Origin: Herpetosiphon gulosus | GTDB lineage: Bacteria; Chloroflexota; Chloroflexia; Chloroflexales; Herpetosiphonaceae | Assembly: GCF_039545135.1 (NCBI RefSeq) | Contig: NZ_BAABRU010000006.1 | Coordinates: forward strand, 124,001 to 188,000 | Reading direction: 5' to 3' | DNA: 64,000 nt | Shown: in pieces, positions 24,896 through 33,815 of the stretch | Position numbering within the stretch: the first letter of the stretch is position 1 | Layout of the letters: each line of letters begins with the position of its first letter | Notes under the pieces: generated by a model | Told to the model about the DNA's origin: nothing | Databases searched by the model: none | What the model saw: only the letters and a program-made list of their open reading frames with translations | Translations under genes and position numbers: made by a program

Positions 24896-24977
24896 AATGT
24901 ATGAGGGTAACAATGCTTGATCAATGCTACTATACCGCTATCGCTCTACGATGATGCAATTGATTTGAGGAGTATCT

Positions 24978-27236
24978 ATGGGTAAGTTCTGGCAGCTAGG
25001 TCGCCGTGCAACGCTAACGTTCACGATCATAACCGCCTTATTTAGTTTAGCAATCACGCGTGCCCAACAACCGACCAATGCGCCAATTGATGGAGTATGG
25101 GATAGCACGATTGGCAATAGCCTGCAAACAAGCGGCAGCATCAACAAACTCTACATTGGCCCCGATCAGCGCTTATATGTGGCAGGGAATTTTGCCTACC
25201 TCAACAATCAGCTTGGCAATGGGTTAATATCGTGGGATGGCACAAACTGGCACACTCACGGCTTACAGCCAAACGACATTAATAGCATCAAGACCTTTGA
25301 AACCTACCAAAACCAACTCATTATTGGTGGGAGTTTCCAAAACCTTGCAGGTCAGGGCATTCGCGGGCTGGCCCGTTGGGATGGCTCAGAGTTTCAAGGC
25401 TTTGGGGCTGGCACACAAGGTACAAATGATTATTGGGATCATACGCCATCACAAGTCAACGATTTCGCGGTTATTAGCGATACCTTATATATTGTTGGCA
25501 ATTTCTCGCAATTTGATACGATTGCAGCCAATTCGGTGGCCTATTGGAAACCAAGCGGAATTGGTGCGCTTGGCAATTTCGAAGATAAGGCGCTAAGAAC
25601 CGCCTCCACGGGGCAACAATTGGTCGTTACTGGCGCATTTCAATATATCAATAATGTTGAAATCAATGGTTTGGCCCTATTTGCGAATGGACAATGGTCG
25701 TCAATGCCAATGCCCACAAATGTAGCCATCGATAAAGAAAATATTGTTAATTTTCAAGACACAATCTATGCATGGGGCTACCCAACGGAAAACCCACAAC
25801 AAACCAATGTCTATGGCTATAGCAATAACCAATGGACGCAGATTGGTAATGATCTGCCCGAAGGGATTCGTGGTGTATTTGATGCCGATGGCTTGCATGC
25901 CTATAGCACGAATGCGATCTGGAAACTGGTGAATGAGCAATGGCAATCAGTGCAACTTCCTGCCAGTATTACGAGCATCAGCTCAGTCGTGGGCAATAGC
26001 GATCAGCTGTATATCGCAGGCCAGTTCATGGTCAATAATCAACCAAGTCAATTGCTGGCTTGGGATGGAACGAACCTAACCAGCCTAGCAACCACAAGTT
26101 TAGCTGTCCCAGTCTATGATATTGGCGGCGTAAATCGCCAAGTTGTCGTTAATGTTAATGGGCAGACCAACCTGCAACAATGGAATGGCACAATGTGGCA
26201 ACAAATCTATGGGATGAGTCAGGGGAGCAAGCTGTTCACGGTTGACAGTGAGCGCACCTATTTGGTTAGTAGCAATCCATTTAGTGTCAACGCTAGCACA
26301 CCAAGCGCACTTTGGGAGTTTAATGCCACTGGCGTTCTAACCAATCCAGTCGTCATTAACGGAACTGGAAACAATTGGGCACGCTCTGGAACAAGTTTGC
26401 TGACGCATGGCAATCCAGGTATGATCAATGGCCAAACCTATAGCAAAACGGTCCAGATCAACGACGATCACTCATGGCAATTGCACAATCTTCGTCACTC
26501 CTATGCGGATGCACGGATTTACCTAATTAGGAATCAGTTCTATGCCGTTTATATTCGTTCTGAACGCTATTCGTGGCTGATCACTATTGATGTTTGGCGC
26601 AACAATAGCTGGCAGGAAGTTGATGTATTACAACCGAGCGATCACAGTTATCCGCAAATCGCAGCTTGGCGTGATAGTTTATACATTAGTGGGGATAATT
26701 CGCTGTATTATATGAATCCTCATGGCATATTCGAACAGCTTGCTCAGTTTGATAATGGTATTAACCGCTTGGCGATTGATGGTAACGACTATTTATATGT
26801 TGGTGGTAGCTTTAACGCTGTTAATCAACAAACAACTGGCTCGCTCGTCCGTTGGGATGGTGCAACATGGCAAGGCTTGGCAACACCAGTCAATGGCCCT
26901 GTTGAACAGATTGCCGTAACCAGTAGCGATCTGTATCTTGCAGGCAATTTTACTCATGTTGGTTCGATGCCATCGTTAGGGGTAGCGCATCTGCGGATCA
27001 CCCAACAGCCCCCAAGTAATACTGCAACGCCAAGCAATACGCCAAGTAGCACACCAACCAATACTGCGACAAGTACGGTCATACCAAGTAGCACGCCAAC
27101 GAATACTGCGACACCAACCAATACCGCTACAAGCACCATCGTACCAACCAATACTGTAACGCCCAGCAGTACGCCAAGTAGCACACCAATTGAGCAACAA
27201 CGCTATATAGTTGCAATTCCCTATGTAGTACGCTAG
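24978..27236 (+). CDS. Secreted beta-propeller-like protein with Thr/Pro-rich tail
   Basis: 752 residues, ATG 24978 with GAGGAG upstream. A signal peptide (~1-30, ending 'ITRAQQ') is followed by about seven repeats of the form 'LYVAGNF....W-D-G-T-x-W' (e.g. 'LYVAGNFAYLNN', 'LIIGGSFQNLAGQ', 'LYIAGQFMVNNQ', 'LYVGGSFNAVNQQ'), a beta-propeller-like pattern. Residues ~680-740 are Thr/Pro/Ser-rich ('TATPSNTPSSTPTNTATS'-type) and probably form a stalk. The final 'RYIVAIPYVVR' resembles other secreted C-termini here. Function unknown; probably a cell-surface or extracellular binding protein. Confidence 0.75.
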   Translation: MGKFWQLGRRATLTFTIITALFSLAITRAQQPTNAPIDGVWDSTIGNSLQTSGSINKLYIGPDQRLYVAGNFAYLNNQLGNGLISWDGTNWHTHGLQPNDINSIKTFETYQNQLIIGGSFQNLAGQGIRGLARWDGSEFQGFGAGTQGTNDYWDHTPSQVNDFAVISDTLYIVGNFSQFDTIAANSVAYWKPSGIGALGNFEDKALRTASTGQQLVVTGAFQYINNVEINGLALFANGQWSSMPMPTNVAIDKENIVNFQDTIYAWGYPTENPQQTNVYGYSNNQWTQIGNDLPEGIRGVFDADGLHAYSTNAIWKLVNEQWQSVQLPASITSISSVVGNSDQLYIAGQFMVNNQPSQLLAWDGTNLTSLATTSLAVPVYDIGGVNRQVVVNVNGQTNLQQWNGTMWQQIYGMSQGSKLFTVDSERTYLVSSNPFSVNASTPSALWEFNATGVLTNPVVINGTGNNWARSGTSLLTHGNPGMINGQTYSKTVQINDDHSWQLHNLRHSYADARIYLIRNQFYAVYIRSERYSWLITIDVWRNNSWQEVDVLQPSDHSYPQIAAWRDSLYISGDNSLYYMNPHGIFEQLAQFDNGINRLAIDGNDYLYVGGSFNAVNQQTTGSLVRWDGATWQGLATPVNGPVEQIAVTSSDLYLAGNFTHVGSMPSLGVAHLRITQQPPSNTATPSNTPSSTPTNTATSTVIPSSTPTNTATPTNTATSTIVPTNTVTPSSTPSSTPIEQQRYIVAIPYVVR

Positions 27237-27289
27237 TTAAATGCTTTGAGAAATGAAGGGTAAAAATCAAAAGGGTCTAGAGCTAGAGC

Positions 27290-27425
27290 TGGAACCACGA
27301 AGGGCGCGAAGAACGCCAAGGTTCGATTATTAAATGACTGAAGTGCCCACAAATGCCATAGAATGATTAAGCCAACATTCGCGATCTTCGTGTCCTTCGC
27401 GGTTTCATCCTTTGTGCGCTTTGTA
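27290..27425. repeat. Family-A repeat block
   Basis: 'AACCACGAAGGGCGCGAAGAACGCCAAGG' at ~27293-27320, then the segment 'TTAAATGACTGAAGTGCCCA' and 'CAACATTCGCGATCTTCGTG', which is the reverse complement of parts of the block at 24.72-24.80 kb ('TGGGCACTTCAGTCATTTAA'). The two copies therefore flank the beta-propeller gene as long inverted repeats. Confidence 0.65.
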
Positions 27426-27429
27426 GATC

Positions 27430-27463
27430 AAAAAGGGGATCAGTGGGATTGCCACTGATCCCC
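27430..27463 (-). terminator. Rho-independent terminator of the GH3 gene
   Basis: On the minus strand a perfect 12-bp stem (GGGGATCAGTGG / CCACTGATCCCC, 5-base loop) is followed by TTTTT, 9 bases downstream of the GH3 stop codon. Confidence 0.85.
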
Positions 27464-27472
27464 AACAACCAA

Positions 27473-29722
27473 CTAGTCCTGATTAACCTTGGCCACAATC
27501 TCATCAATTTGGCTGGCCTCGAAGAAGCCGAAGTTAACAAATTTGGCCAACGGAATTGGCTCGAAAATCGCACGGGTACTAGCGCTTTGGCCTTCGATAA
27601 AGGCTCCAGCGGTCGCATGCAAAATCTCAGCGCCAATCGGATCATCCAAGAATTCCTTGATGGAACTCATGCGCGTGAGCACTTTGCGAGCTGAACGTGG
27701 GTCTTCATTCACCATTAGATCGGCCACTAAGGGCAAATCAGCGCTGCAACCACCAGCCAAAATCTGATAGCTGCCACCTTCCATGCGCCAGGCTGCCCGT
27801 TGCTGATCATATAGACTGAAATCACGGGCATTGAGGGTTAGTTCAACAGTTTTGGTCTCGCCAGCGGCCAATTCGACCTTAGCAAAGGCTCGTAATTCTT
27901 TAACTGGACGTAGATAAGCCGAATTGCTCGGTTTGACGTACACTTGCACAACTTCTTTGCCAGCTCGCTCGCCAGTATTGGTCAGGGTGACGCTGACAGT
28001 CAAGGGCGTAGCCTCATCGATACTTGCAGCACTCAGCGCAATCTGATCATACCGAAAGCTGGTGTAGGATAAGCCATAACCAAAGGGGAATAACGGCTTG
28101 ACCTTACGGACATCGTAGTAGCGATAGCCAATAAACAGGCCTTCACCATAACGCACCACTCCCGCCTCGCCTGGATAATTCAAAAAGGCCGGAGTATCAG
28201 CGAGATCATAGGGGAAGGTTTCGGCCAATTTGCCACTGGGGTTGACGACACCAGAAAGTACATCGACCAAAGCGCTGCCAACAGCCTGACCCGCCAAACC
28301 AGCCTCAAGCACCGCCCGCACTTGACCAAGCCATGGAATCGTCACGGCTGAGCCGTTGATCAAAATTGCCACCGTGTTAGGCTGAACTGCCGCCACTGCT
28401 TCAAGCAATTGATTATGTCCAGTTGGCATGTTCATATGCGCCCGATCAGCGCCTTCAGTCTCGTAGGCATCGGGTAGCCCAACCAAAACTAAGCTCAGGC
28501 TAGCGTTTTTGGCCGCAGCCACCGCCTCAGCAATTAATTGATCGTTGGTGTTGCCATCGTGATCGTAGCCAGCGGCAAAATTAACTTCAACCGATTGCCC
28601 AGCCAACCAGGTTTGCAGTGCTTCAAGCGGCGTATCAACCTGAGTTGCATTAATTTCCGAGCTACCAGCGCCTTGATAGCGTGGCTTTTGAGCAAAATTG
28701 CCGATCACCGCTACTGTGCTCTCAGCAGTTGGCTGCAATGGCAAAATGCCATCATTCTTGAGCAGCACCATCGATTCGCTAGCAGCGCGGCGAGCCAAAG
28801 CATGATGGGCAGCTTTATCATAGCTGGCTTCGGGCTGGCGTTGGGCAATTCCACGCAGAATAATCTTGAGCATGCGGCTAGCAGCAGCGTCGATAACGGT
28901 TTCTGAGAGCGCTCCCTTGCGTACCAAACCCGCCAAAAATTCAACGTGATTAAGCGCTGGTCCAGGCATTTCCAAATCGAGGCCAGCGGTTAATGCAGCG
29001 GCTTTATCGTTAACTGCGCCCCAGTCGGAAACCACAATGCCCTCAAAGCCCCATTCTTCGCGCAGAATTTCAGTCAGTAGTTGGCGATGTTCGGTCGCAT
29101 AGATTCCATTAATTTTGTTATAGGCCGCCATGATCGTCCAAGGTTGGGCGCGTTTGACCACGCGCTCGAAGGCTGCCAAATACAACTCGCGCAAGGTGCG
29201 TTGATCGACTTCCGAGCTAATCGTCATGCGCTCGAATTCTTGGTTGTTGCAGGCATAATGTTTGAGCGATGTGCCAACGCCATAGCTTTGCACACCTTCG
29301 ACAAACGCTGTGCCCAACTCGCCAGCCAAAACCGGATCTTCGGAATAATATTCGAAATTGCGGCCACCCAAGGGCGTGCGTTTGAGGTTAACGCCTGGGC
29401 CAAGCACAATTTGCACGTTATTGGCTAGGCATTCTTGGGCAATCGCCTCACCAATCGCTTTGGCTAGATCAACATCCCACGTTGAGGCCACGGCGGCGGC
29501 GGTGGGAAAACAGGTTGCTGGAATCGCATCAATAATGCCAATTGAGGAATTTTCAGGGGGTTTACGCAAGCCATGCGGGCCATCATTCATGTTGATCGAG
29601 CCAAGCCCCAAGCGTTCGACGGGGTGGGTGCTCCACATATCTTGGCCGATCGTCAGCGAAATTTTTTCTTCCAACGTCATTTGAGTCAACAAGTCGTTGA
29701 TTTGTTGATCACTCGCGGTCAT
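27473..29722 (-). CDS. Beta-glucosidase, glycoside hydrolase family 3
   Basis: 749 residues. ATG 29722 ('MTASDQQ') has AGGAAAGG upstream. GH3 layout: N-terminal barrel with 'NMNDGPHGLRKP', 'GRNFEYYSEDPVLAGE', 'LKHYACNNQEFERM' and the nucleophile Asp in 'GIVVSDWGAV' (~residue 240). The alpha/beta sandwich domain has 'ESMVLLKNDGILPL'. A fibronectin-III-like C-terminal domain ('VSVTLTNTGERAGKEVVQVY') ends the fold. No signal peptide, so it probably acts on imported glucosides in the cytoplasm. It may cooperate with the secreted GH81 glucanase encoded nearby by hydrolysing laminari-oligosaccharides (inference). Confidence 0.92.
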   Translation of the reverse strand: MTASDQQINDLLTQMTLEEKISLTIGQDMWSTHPVERLGLGSINMNDGPHGLRKPPENSSIGIIDAIPATCFPTAAAVASTWDVDLAKAIGEAIAQECLANNVQIVLGPGVNLKRTPLGGRNFEYYSEDPVLAGELGTAFVEGVQSYGVGTSLKHYACNNQEFERMTISSEVDQRTLRELYLAAFERVVKRAQPWTIMAAYNKINGIYATEHRQLLTEILREEWGFEGIVVSDWGAVNDKAAALTAGLDLEMPGPALNHVEFLAGLVRKGALSETVIDAAASRMLKIILRGIAQRQPEASYDKAAHHALARRAASESMVLLKNDGILPLQPTAESTVAVIGNFAQKPRYQGAGSSEINATQVDTPLEALQTWLAGQSVEVNFAAGYDHDGNTNDQLIAEAVAAAKNASLSLVLVGLPDAYETEGADRAHMNMPTGHNQLLEAVAAVQPNTVAILINGSAVTIPWLGQVRAVLEAGLAGQAVGSALVDVLSGVVNPSGKLAETFPYDLADTPAFLNYPGEAGVVRYGEGLFIGYRYYDVRKVKPLFPFGYGLSYTSFRYDQIALSAASIDEATPLTVSVTLTNTGERAGKEVVQVYVKPSNSAYLRPVKELRAFAKVELAAGETKTVELTLNARDFSLYDQQRAAWRMEGGSYQILAGGCSADLPLVADLMVNEDPRSARKVLTRMSSIKEFLDDPIGAEILHATAGAFIEGQSASTRAIFEPIPLAKFVNFGFFEASQIDEIVAKVNQD

Positions 29723-29950
29723 GATTCGACCTTTCCTTGCTACAAAATGCAGCATCTACGAGAACCAGTGCAACAGCGCAGCATGGGCAGTTGGCTAGCA
29801 GCGTTCCAGCCCATGAGCCAACGCCCCGTTGCGTCGCATTCCTAATTCACAATGTTGATTTGGATCAGCGAAAGACTATCACACCTGTTCTCAAAATATC
29901 GATCCTATACCAAATAATTGAAATGGTTCGTTGACTTCATAAAATAATCG

Positions 29951-30067
29951 ATTCCCTCACCCCAACCCCTCTCCCACGGCGGCGGGAGAGGGGCGTTCCA
30001 ATGGTTATGATTGGATGGTTCCCCCTCGCCTCGCTCGGCGGGAGAGGGGGCTAGGGGGTGAGGGAAT
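29951..30067. repeat. Family-C palindromic repeat
   Basis: ATTCCCTCACCCC at one end and GGGGTGAGGGAAT at the other form inverted repeats; inside are CCCCTCTCCC..GGGAGAGGGG arms. A partial copy (GGTGGGGGTGAGGGAATCGA) follows at ~30114-30133. Lies in the 448-base gap between the divergent ends of the GH3 promoter region and the cyclase-ATPase gene. No gene in the gap. Confidence 0.7.
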
Positions 30068-30170
30068 GCCAATCGACGACGAATTCCACCCAATCATTAT
30101 TAAGACCCTTGAAAGGTGGGGGTGAGGGAATCGATCAATCATTTAGTCAGTTAACCATCACAAGTAAATA

Positions 30171-33100
30171 TTAAATAATGAAGCTTGAGCTTGGTTCTTG
30201 CAGCGTCGCTTGAACCAAGGGCATGCCTAGAAAATGATCGCGCAGTTCATCGCGCAAAATATTACTTGAAATATGGCGAATCAAACGCTGAGCCTGTTGG
30301 CGTTCAGTCAATGCCTGATCTGGCTGGCCCTGCGTTTCGAGCCATTCAGCTCGCCAAGCATGAAAACGCCAAACTTCATGAATATCGCCAGCAGGTTGTT
30401 CGTTGATCAGGCCTTCGCTCAGTTGCAAAGCTTCGACGATTTTGCCTTGAGCCGCCGCCAAACGAGCACGATAGTTGACGACCAACGATGTGCCAAACCA
30501 CAAGCTTGAAAGTTGCTCAACAACTTGCTCCAACAAGCGTTCGCCATGAGCATATTCACCGAGTTTTAGGCTCAATTCAATATGCGCCACCCGTAGCATA
30601 ATGCCAGCAATCACCTGTTGATCGCCCAAATCAAAAGCCAAAACTTGGCGAATTGCCTCAGCCATAGCGGCTGGCTCAGGTTGGGTTTGTTCGATCGAGA
30701 TCAACAAACGCAGCGCAGCAGTCAATTGGCGCAAGGTTGCTAAGGCCTCATCATTAATTTGTTCCAGATAAGCCTCAGCCGCATCGAGCACCACCAGCGC
30801 CGAAGCATAATCGCCGAGCATGCGATACAAACGTAGCAATTCGGTGCGCGAATACATATTGAGCATAATCGGCCCCGAAATGCTCGATTGTTCGATCGAT
30901 GACTGGAACATATGCAGTGCCTGTTGAATATCGCCAGTTTCGAGCGCGATACCACCAAGTACTGAGCGCGAAAAACCTAAATTCCAAGCATTGCCGATCA
31001 TCACGGACAAGCGCTCGGCCTCACGCGCGTAGCGCACCGCTTGCTCCAAATCGCGGCGCGAATAGTAGAAATCGGCCATGCCCGAAAGGCTATCAGCCAA
31101 CATCGGCAGATTATTCAACGAACGCCATAATTCAATTGCTTCGCGCAACATTTGCTCGGCCAATTCATGCTGACCACGGTTGATCGCCACCCGATGGAAG
31201 TCGTTCAAACAATAGGCTTGCAACTCGCGCATACCCAACTCACGCGCCAGGCTTAGGGCTTTTTCGCCCCATGGTTCAGCGTCGGTAAAGCGGCTGAGGT
31301 GGCCTTCGATCAAGGCTAAGAGCCAATAACAGCGGGCTTCCGACTGACGATCGCCCTGTTGGGTCGCTAATTCCAAGGCTCGCATGGTATCGCTACGGCT
31401 GCGATCAAGGTCGCGATGCAGGCTCGGCAACATCAACAAACGGGCGCGTTCAATCAAGACCATTGTCAACGATTCAGTATCATGTTCGCTGTCGCAGCGT
31501 TCGAGCACATGATCGTATAAATCGAGGGCTTGCTTGGTTTCGCCAACCAACTCAGTTGCCCGCGCATAATTCAGATACAAGCCGCGTACCACGCCCAAGG
31601 GCAACTCATACTGATGGCTTAACTCGTGAGCACGTTCATAATGGCGAATCGCCTCGCGCAAAGCATATTGACGATAGGCCACATCGCCAGCCAGCAAAGC
31701 ATATTCAAAGGCTTTGGGATGCTCAGCATAAAGAAAATGGTTAGCCAAAGCTGATGCCAATTCCTCGCGTCGCGAAGGGTAAAGCGTTTCTAAGGTTTCG
31801 CCAACCACGCCATGCAAACGGCGGCGCTCAGTTTGCAAGGTTGTGCTATAGACCACTTCATGGACTAAGGCATGGCGGAAACGCAAATAGCCATTGGGAT
31901 TGGTGCGATCTCGCCGTAGCAACTCACGATCAACCAACAAATCGATCGAATTGGTCAGTTTTTCGGCGGTTGAGCCAATCACCTCGGCCACCACCCGAAT
32001 CGCAAAGCGTCGCCCAATCACTGCCGCAATATGCAAAAATTGGCGTAACTCGCTGGGCAAACGGTCGATTCGCGCTGCTAACAAGCCATGCACACTATCG
32101 GGCAATTCGATTTGATTGATTGCCTCAAGCGCCACCCAACTATTACCATCATGCATAATCGCTTCGCGATCGATCAAGGTGCGAATAACTTCTTCGACAA
32201 AGAAGGGATTGCCATCGGCTTTGTTGAGAATCGCCGTGCGTAAATGCTCGGGCAGACCATCAAAATGCAGCAAATTGGCAATCAATTCGCGGCCATTGGC
32301 TAGCGATAATGGAGCTAGATTCAATTCAAGGCCTTTTGAATCGCGGGCAGCTTCGACCAAACGCCAGCCAACCACTTCGCGATCAGGCCGCGAGGTCGCT
32401 AAAATTACCAACGGAATGTCGTTGTGTAATTGCAACAAACTTTGCAGCACATCAACCGAAGCCTCATCGGCCCAGTGAATATCTTCAATCGACCAAATCA
32501 CCGGGGTATGTTGACCTTGGGCCAACACCAAACGCCGCACGGCGGTGATATAGAGGGCTTGCAACGCTTGGGGGCTAAGTTCATCGAAACGGCGTGAGGC
32601 TGGCAGCAACAACAAATGGCTCAGCGCTGGAATCACCTGATCAGCTTGATCTGCCAAGAGCGCCGTAGCGATTTGATGCAAGGCAGCGGCCATTTCATCT
32701 TCGCCATCGTTGAGCGAAACGCCAATTAATGAGCGCACCAAATCGCGCAGCAGGGCATAAGCACTTTCTTGGGTATAGGAGAGACAGCGGGCTTCGTACC
32801 AAACGACTTGAGGCAATTGCTCCAAACTTTGGTTGCGCCATTCGGTCAACAGCCGACTTTTGCCAATGCCCGCCTCGCCAACTGCCATCACTACCCGTCC
32901 GCGCTGATTGGCCAAATTATCGGTTACCGCCAACAGACTATCGAGTTCGTTGCTGCGGCCAACCATGGGGCTTTGTAAGCCTTTGATCCCACGGCCAGAT
33001 GAGGGGCGCGGATTGAGGCCGCGGAGCTTGAAGACCGCCACTTGTTCAGAACGACCTTTGATAGCTTTTTCGCCCAGCGCCGCAAAATCAAAGACATGGG

Positions 33101-33653
33101 CCGTCATACGTTGGGTTTCAGGGCCAACCAAAATCTCGCCGTTGCTCGCTAAATCTTGCAAGCGGGCCGCCAAATTAACCGCATCGCCAATCACTGAATA
33201 GTGCTGGCGACCGAGCGAGCCAATGCCGCCTGCAATCACCACGCCAGTGTTAATGCCGATGTGCAAGCCCAAAGCGAGGCCTTCTTGTTGGCTAAGTTCA
33301 GCAATTGCATCGAGCATAGCACTGGCAGCGTGTACAGCACGAATTGGATCATCTTCGTGAGCCAGGGGAGCGCCAAAAATCGCCATAATCGCATCGCCAA
33401 TAAATTTATCGACGACCCCGCCGTAATGTTCGATGATTGGCACCAAGCGATCAAAACAGGCATTAATCAAGCGATGCACCGCCTCAGCATCCATCTGCTC
33501 AGCAATCGAGCTAAAGCCCACCAAATCGGCAAACATCACCGTAACCCGCCGCCGTTCGCTGCGCGGTAACGGAGCATCGGCCAACATGCGGCCACACTGA
33601 GAGCAAAAACGAGCGCTGGCAGGGTTGAGGTTGAGACATTCTGTACATTGCAT
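30171..33653 (-). CDS. Zinc-ribbon/class III adenylate cyclase-AAA ATPase-TPR regulator
   Basis: 1160 residues. An N-terminal zinc ribbon ('CTECLNLNPASARFCSQC', residues 3-20) precedes a class III cyclase domain (~33-210) with both metal Asp motifs ('MFADLVGFSS', 'KFIGDAIMAIFG') and 'VIGDAVNLAARLQ'. The Lys in 'DKFIGDA' is the adenine-specifying type. An AAA/NTPase domain follows ('AVGEAGIGKSRLL' Walker A near residue 255; 'VIWSIEDIHWAD' Walker B), then ~15 TPR-like helices to the C-terminus. This is the soluble CyaA-like/LuxR-ATPase architecture common in Chloroflexi, Actinobacteria and proteobacteria. It likely produces cAMP in response to an unknown ligand. Confidence 0.88.
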   Translation of the reverse strand: MQCTECLNLNPASARFCSQCGRMLADAPLPRSERRRVTVMFADLVGFSSIAEQMDAEAVHRLINACFDRLVPIIEHYGGVVDKFIGDAIMAIFGAPLAHEDDPIRAVHAASAMLDAIAELSQQEGLALGLHIGINTGVVIAGGIGSLGRQHYSVIGDAVNLAARLQDLASNGEILVGPETQRMTAHVFDFAALGEKAIKGRSEQVAVFKLRGLNPRPSSGRGIKGLQSPMVGRSNELDSLLAVTDNLANQRGRVVMAVGEAGIGKSRLLTEWRNQSLEQLPQVVWYEARCLSYTQESAYALLRDLVRSLIGVSLNDGEDEMAAALHQIATALLADQADQVIPALSHLLLLPASRRFDELSPQALQALYITAVRRLVLAQGQHTPVIWSIEDIHWADEASVDVLQSLLQLHNDIPLVILATSRPDREVVGWRLVEAARDSKGLELNLAPLSLANGRELIANLLHFDGLPEHLRTAILNKADGNPFFVEEVIRTLIDREAIMHDGNSWVALEAINQIELPDSVHGLLAARIDRLPSELRQFLHIAAVIGRRFAIRVVAEVIGSTAEKLTNSIDLLVDRELLRRDRTNPNGYLRFRHALVHEVVYSTTLQTERRRLHGVVGETLETLYPSRREELASALANHFLYAEHPKAFEYALLAGDVAYRQYALREAIRHYERAHELSHQYELPLGVVRGLYLNYARATELVGETKQALDLYDHVLERCDSEHDTESLTMVLIERARLLMLPSLHRDLDRSRSDTMRALELATQQGDRQSEARCYWLLALIEGHLSRFTDAEPWGEKALSLARELGMRELQAYCLNDFHRVAINRGQHELAEQMLREAIELWRSLNNLPMLADSLSGMADFYYSRRDLEQAVRYAREAERLSVMIGNAWNLGFSRSVLGGIALETGDIQQALHMFQSSIEQSSISGPIMLNMYSRTELLRLYRMLGDYASALVVLDAAEAYLEQINDEALATLRQLTAALRLLISIEQTQPEPAAMAEAIRQVLAFDLGDQQVIAGIMLRVAHIELSLKLGEYAHGERLLEQVVEQLSSLWFGTSLVVNYRARLAAAQGKIVEALQLSEGLINEQPAGDIHEVWRFHAWRAEWLETQGQPDQALTERQQAQRLIRHISSNILRDELRDHFLGMPLVQATLQEPSSSFII

Positions 33654-33750
33654 AGGCGGTGTACTCGGCGCAAAAATATTACTCCATTATAACGCGATTT
33701 TTCCTCTTTTTGAAACAAATGTTTACTAGCAATCTGTATGAATTCTGCTT

Positions 33751-33789
33751 AAAACCACGGCACTCGTTCTGGCTGAAGAACGAGTGCCG
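33751..33789 (-). terminator. Terminator hairpin after the GH81 gene
   Basis: A perfect 13-bp inverted repeat (CGGCACTCGTTCT and AGAACGAGTGCCG) with a 6-base loop. On the minus strand it is followed by TGGTTTTAAG, 26 bases past the GH81 stop. Confidence 0.75.
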
Positions 33790-33815
33790 GGTACGAGGAG
33801 CAGGGTTATAGTACT

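Noticed and set aside
26954-27200. Minus-strand hydrophobic frames over the Thr/Pro-rich tail (Val/Leu/Gly repeats)
   Set aside because: Shadows of the repetitive ACN-rich coding sequence on the plus strand, without start signals.
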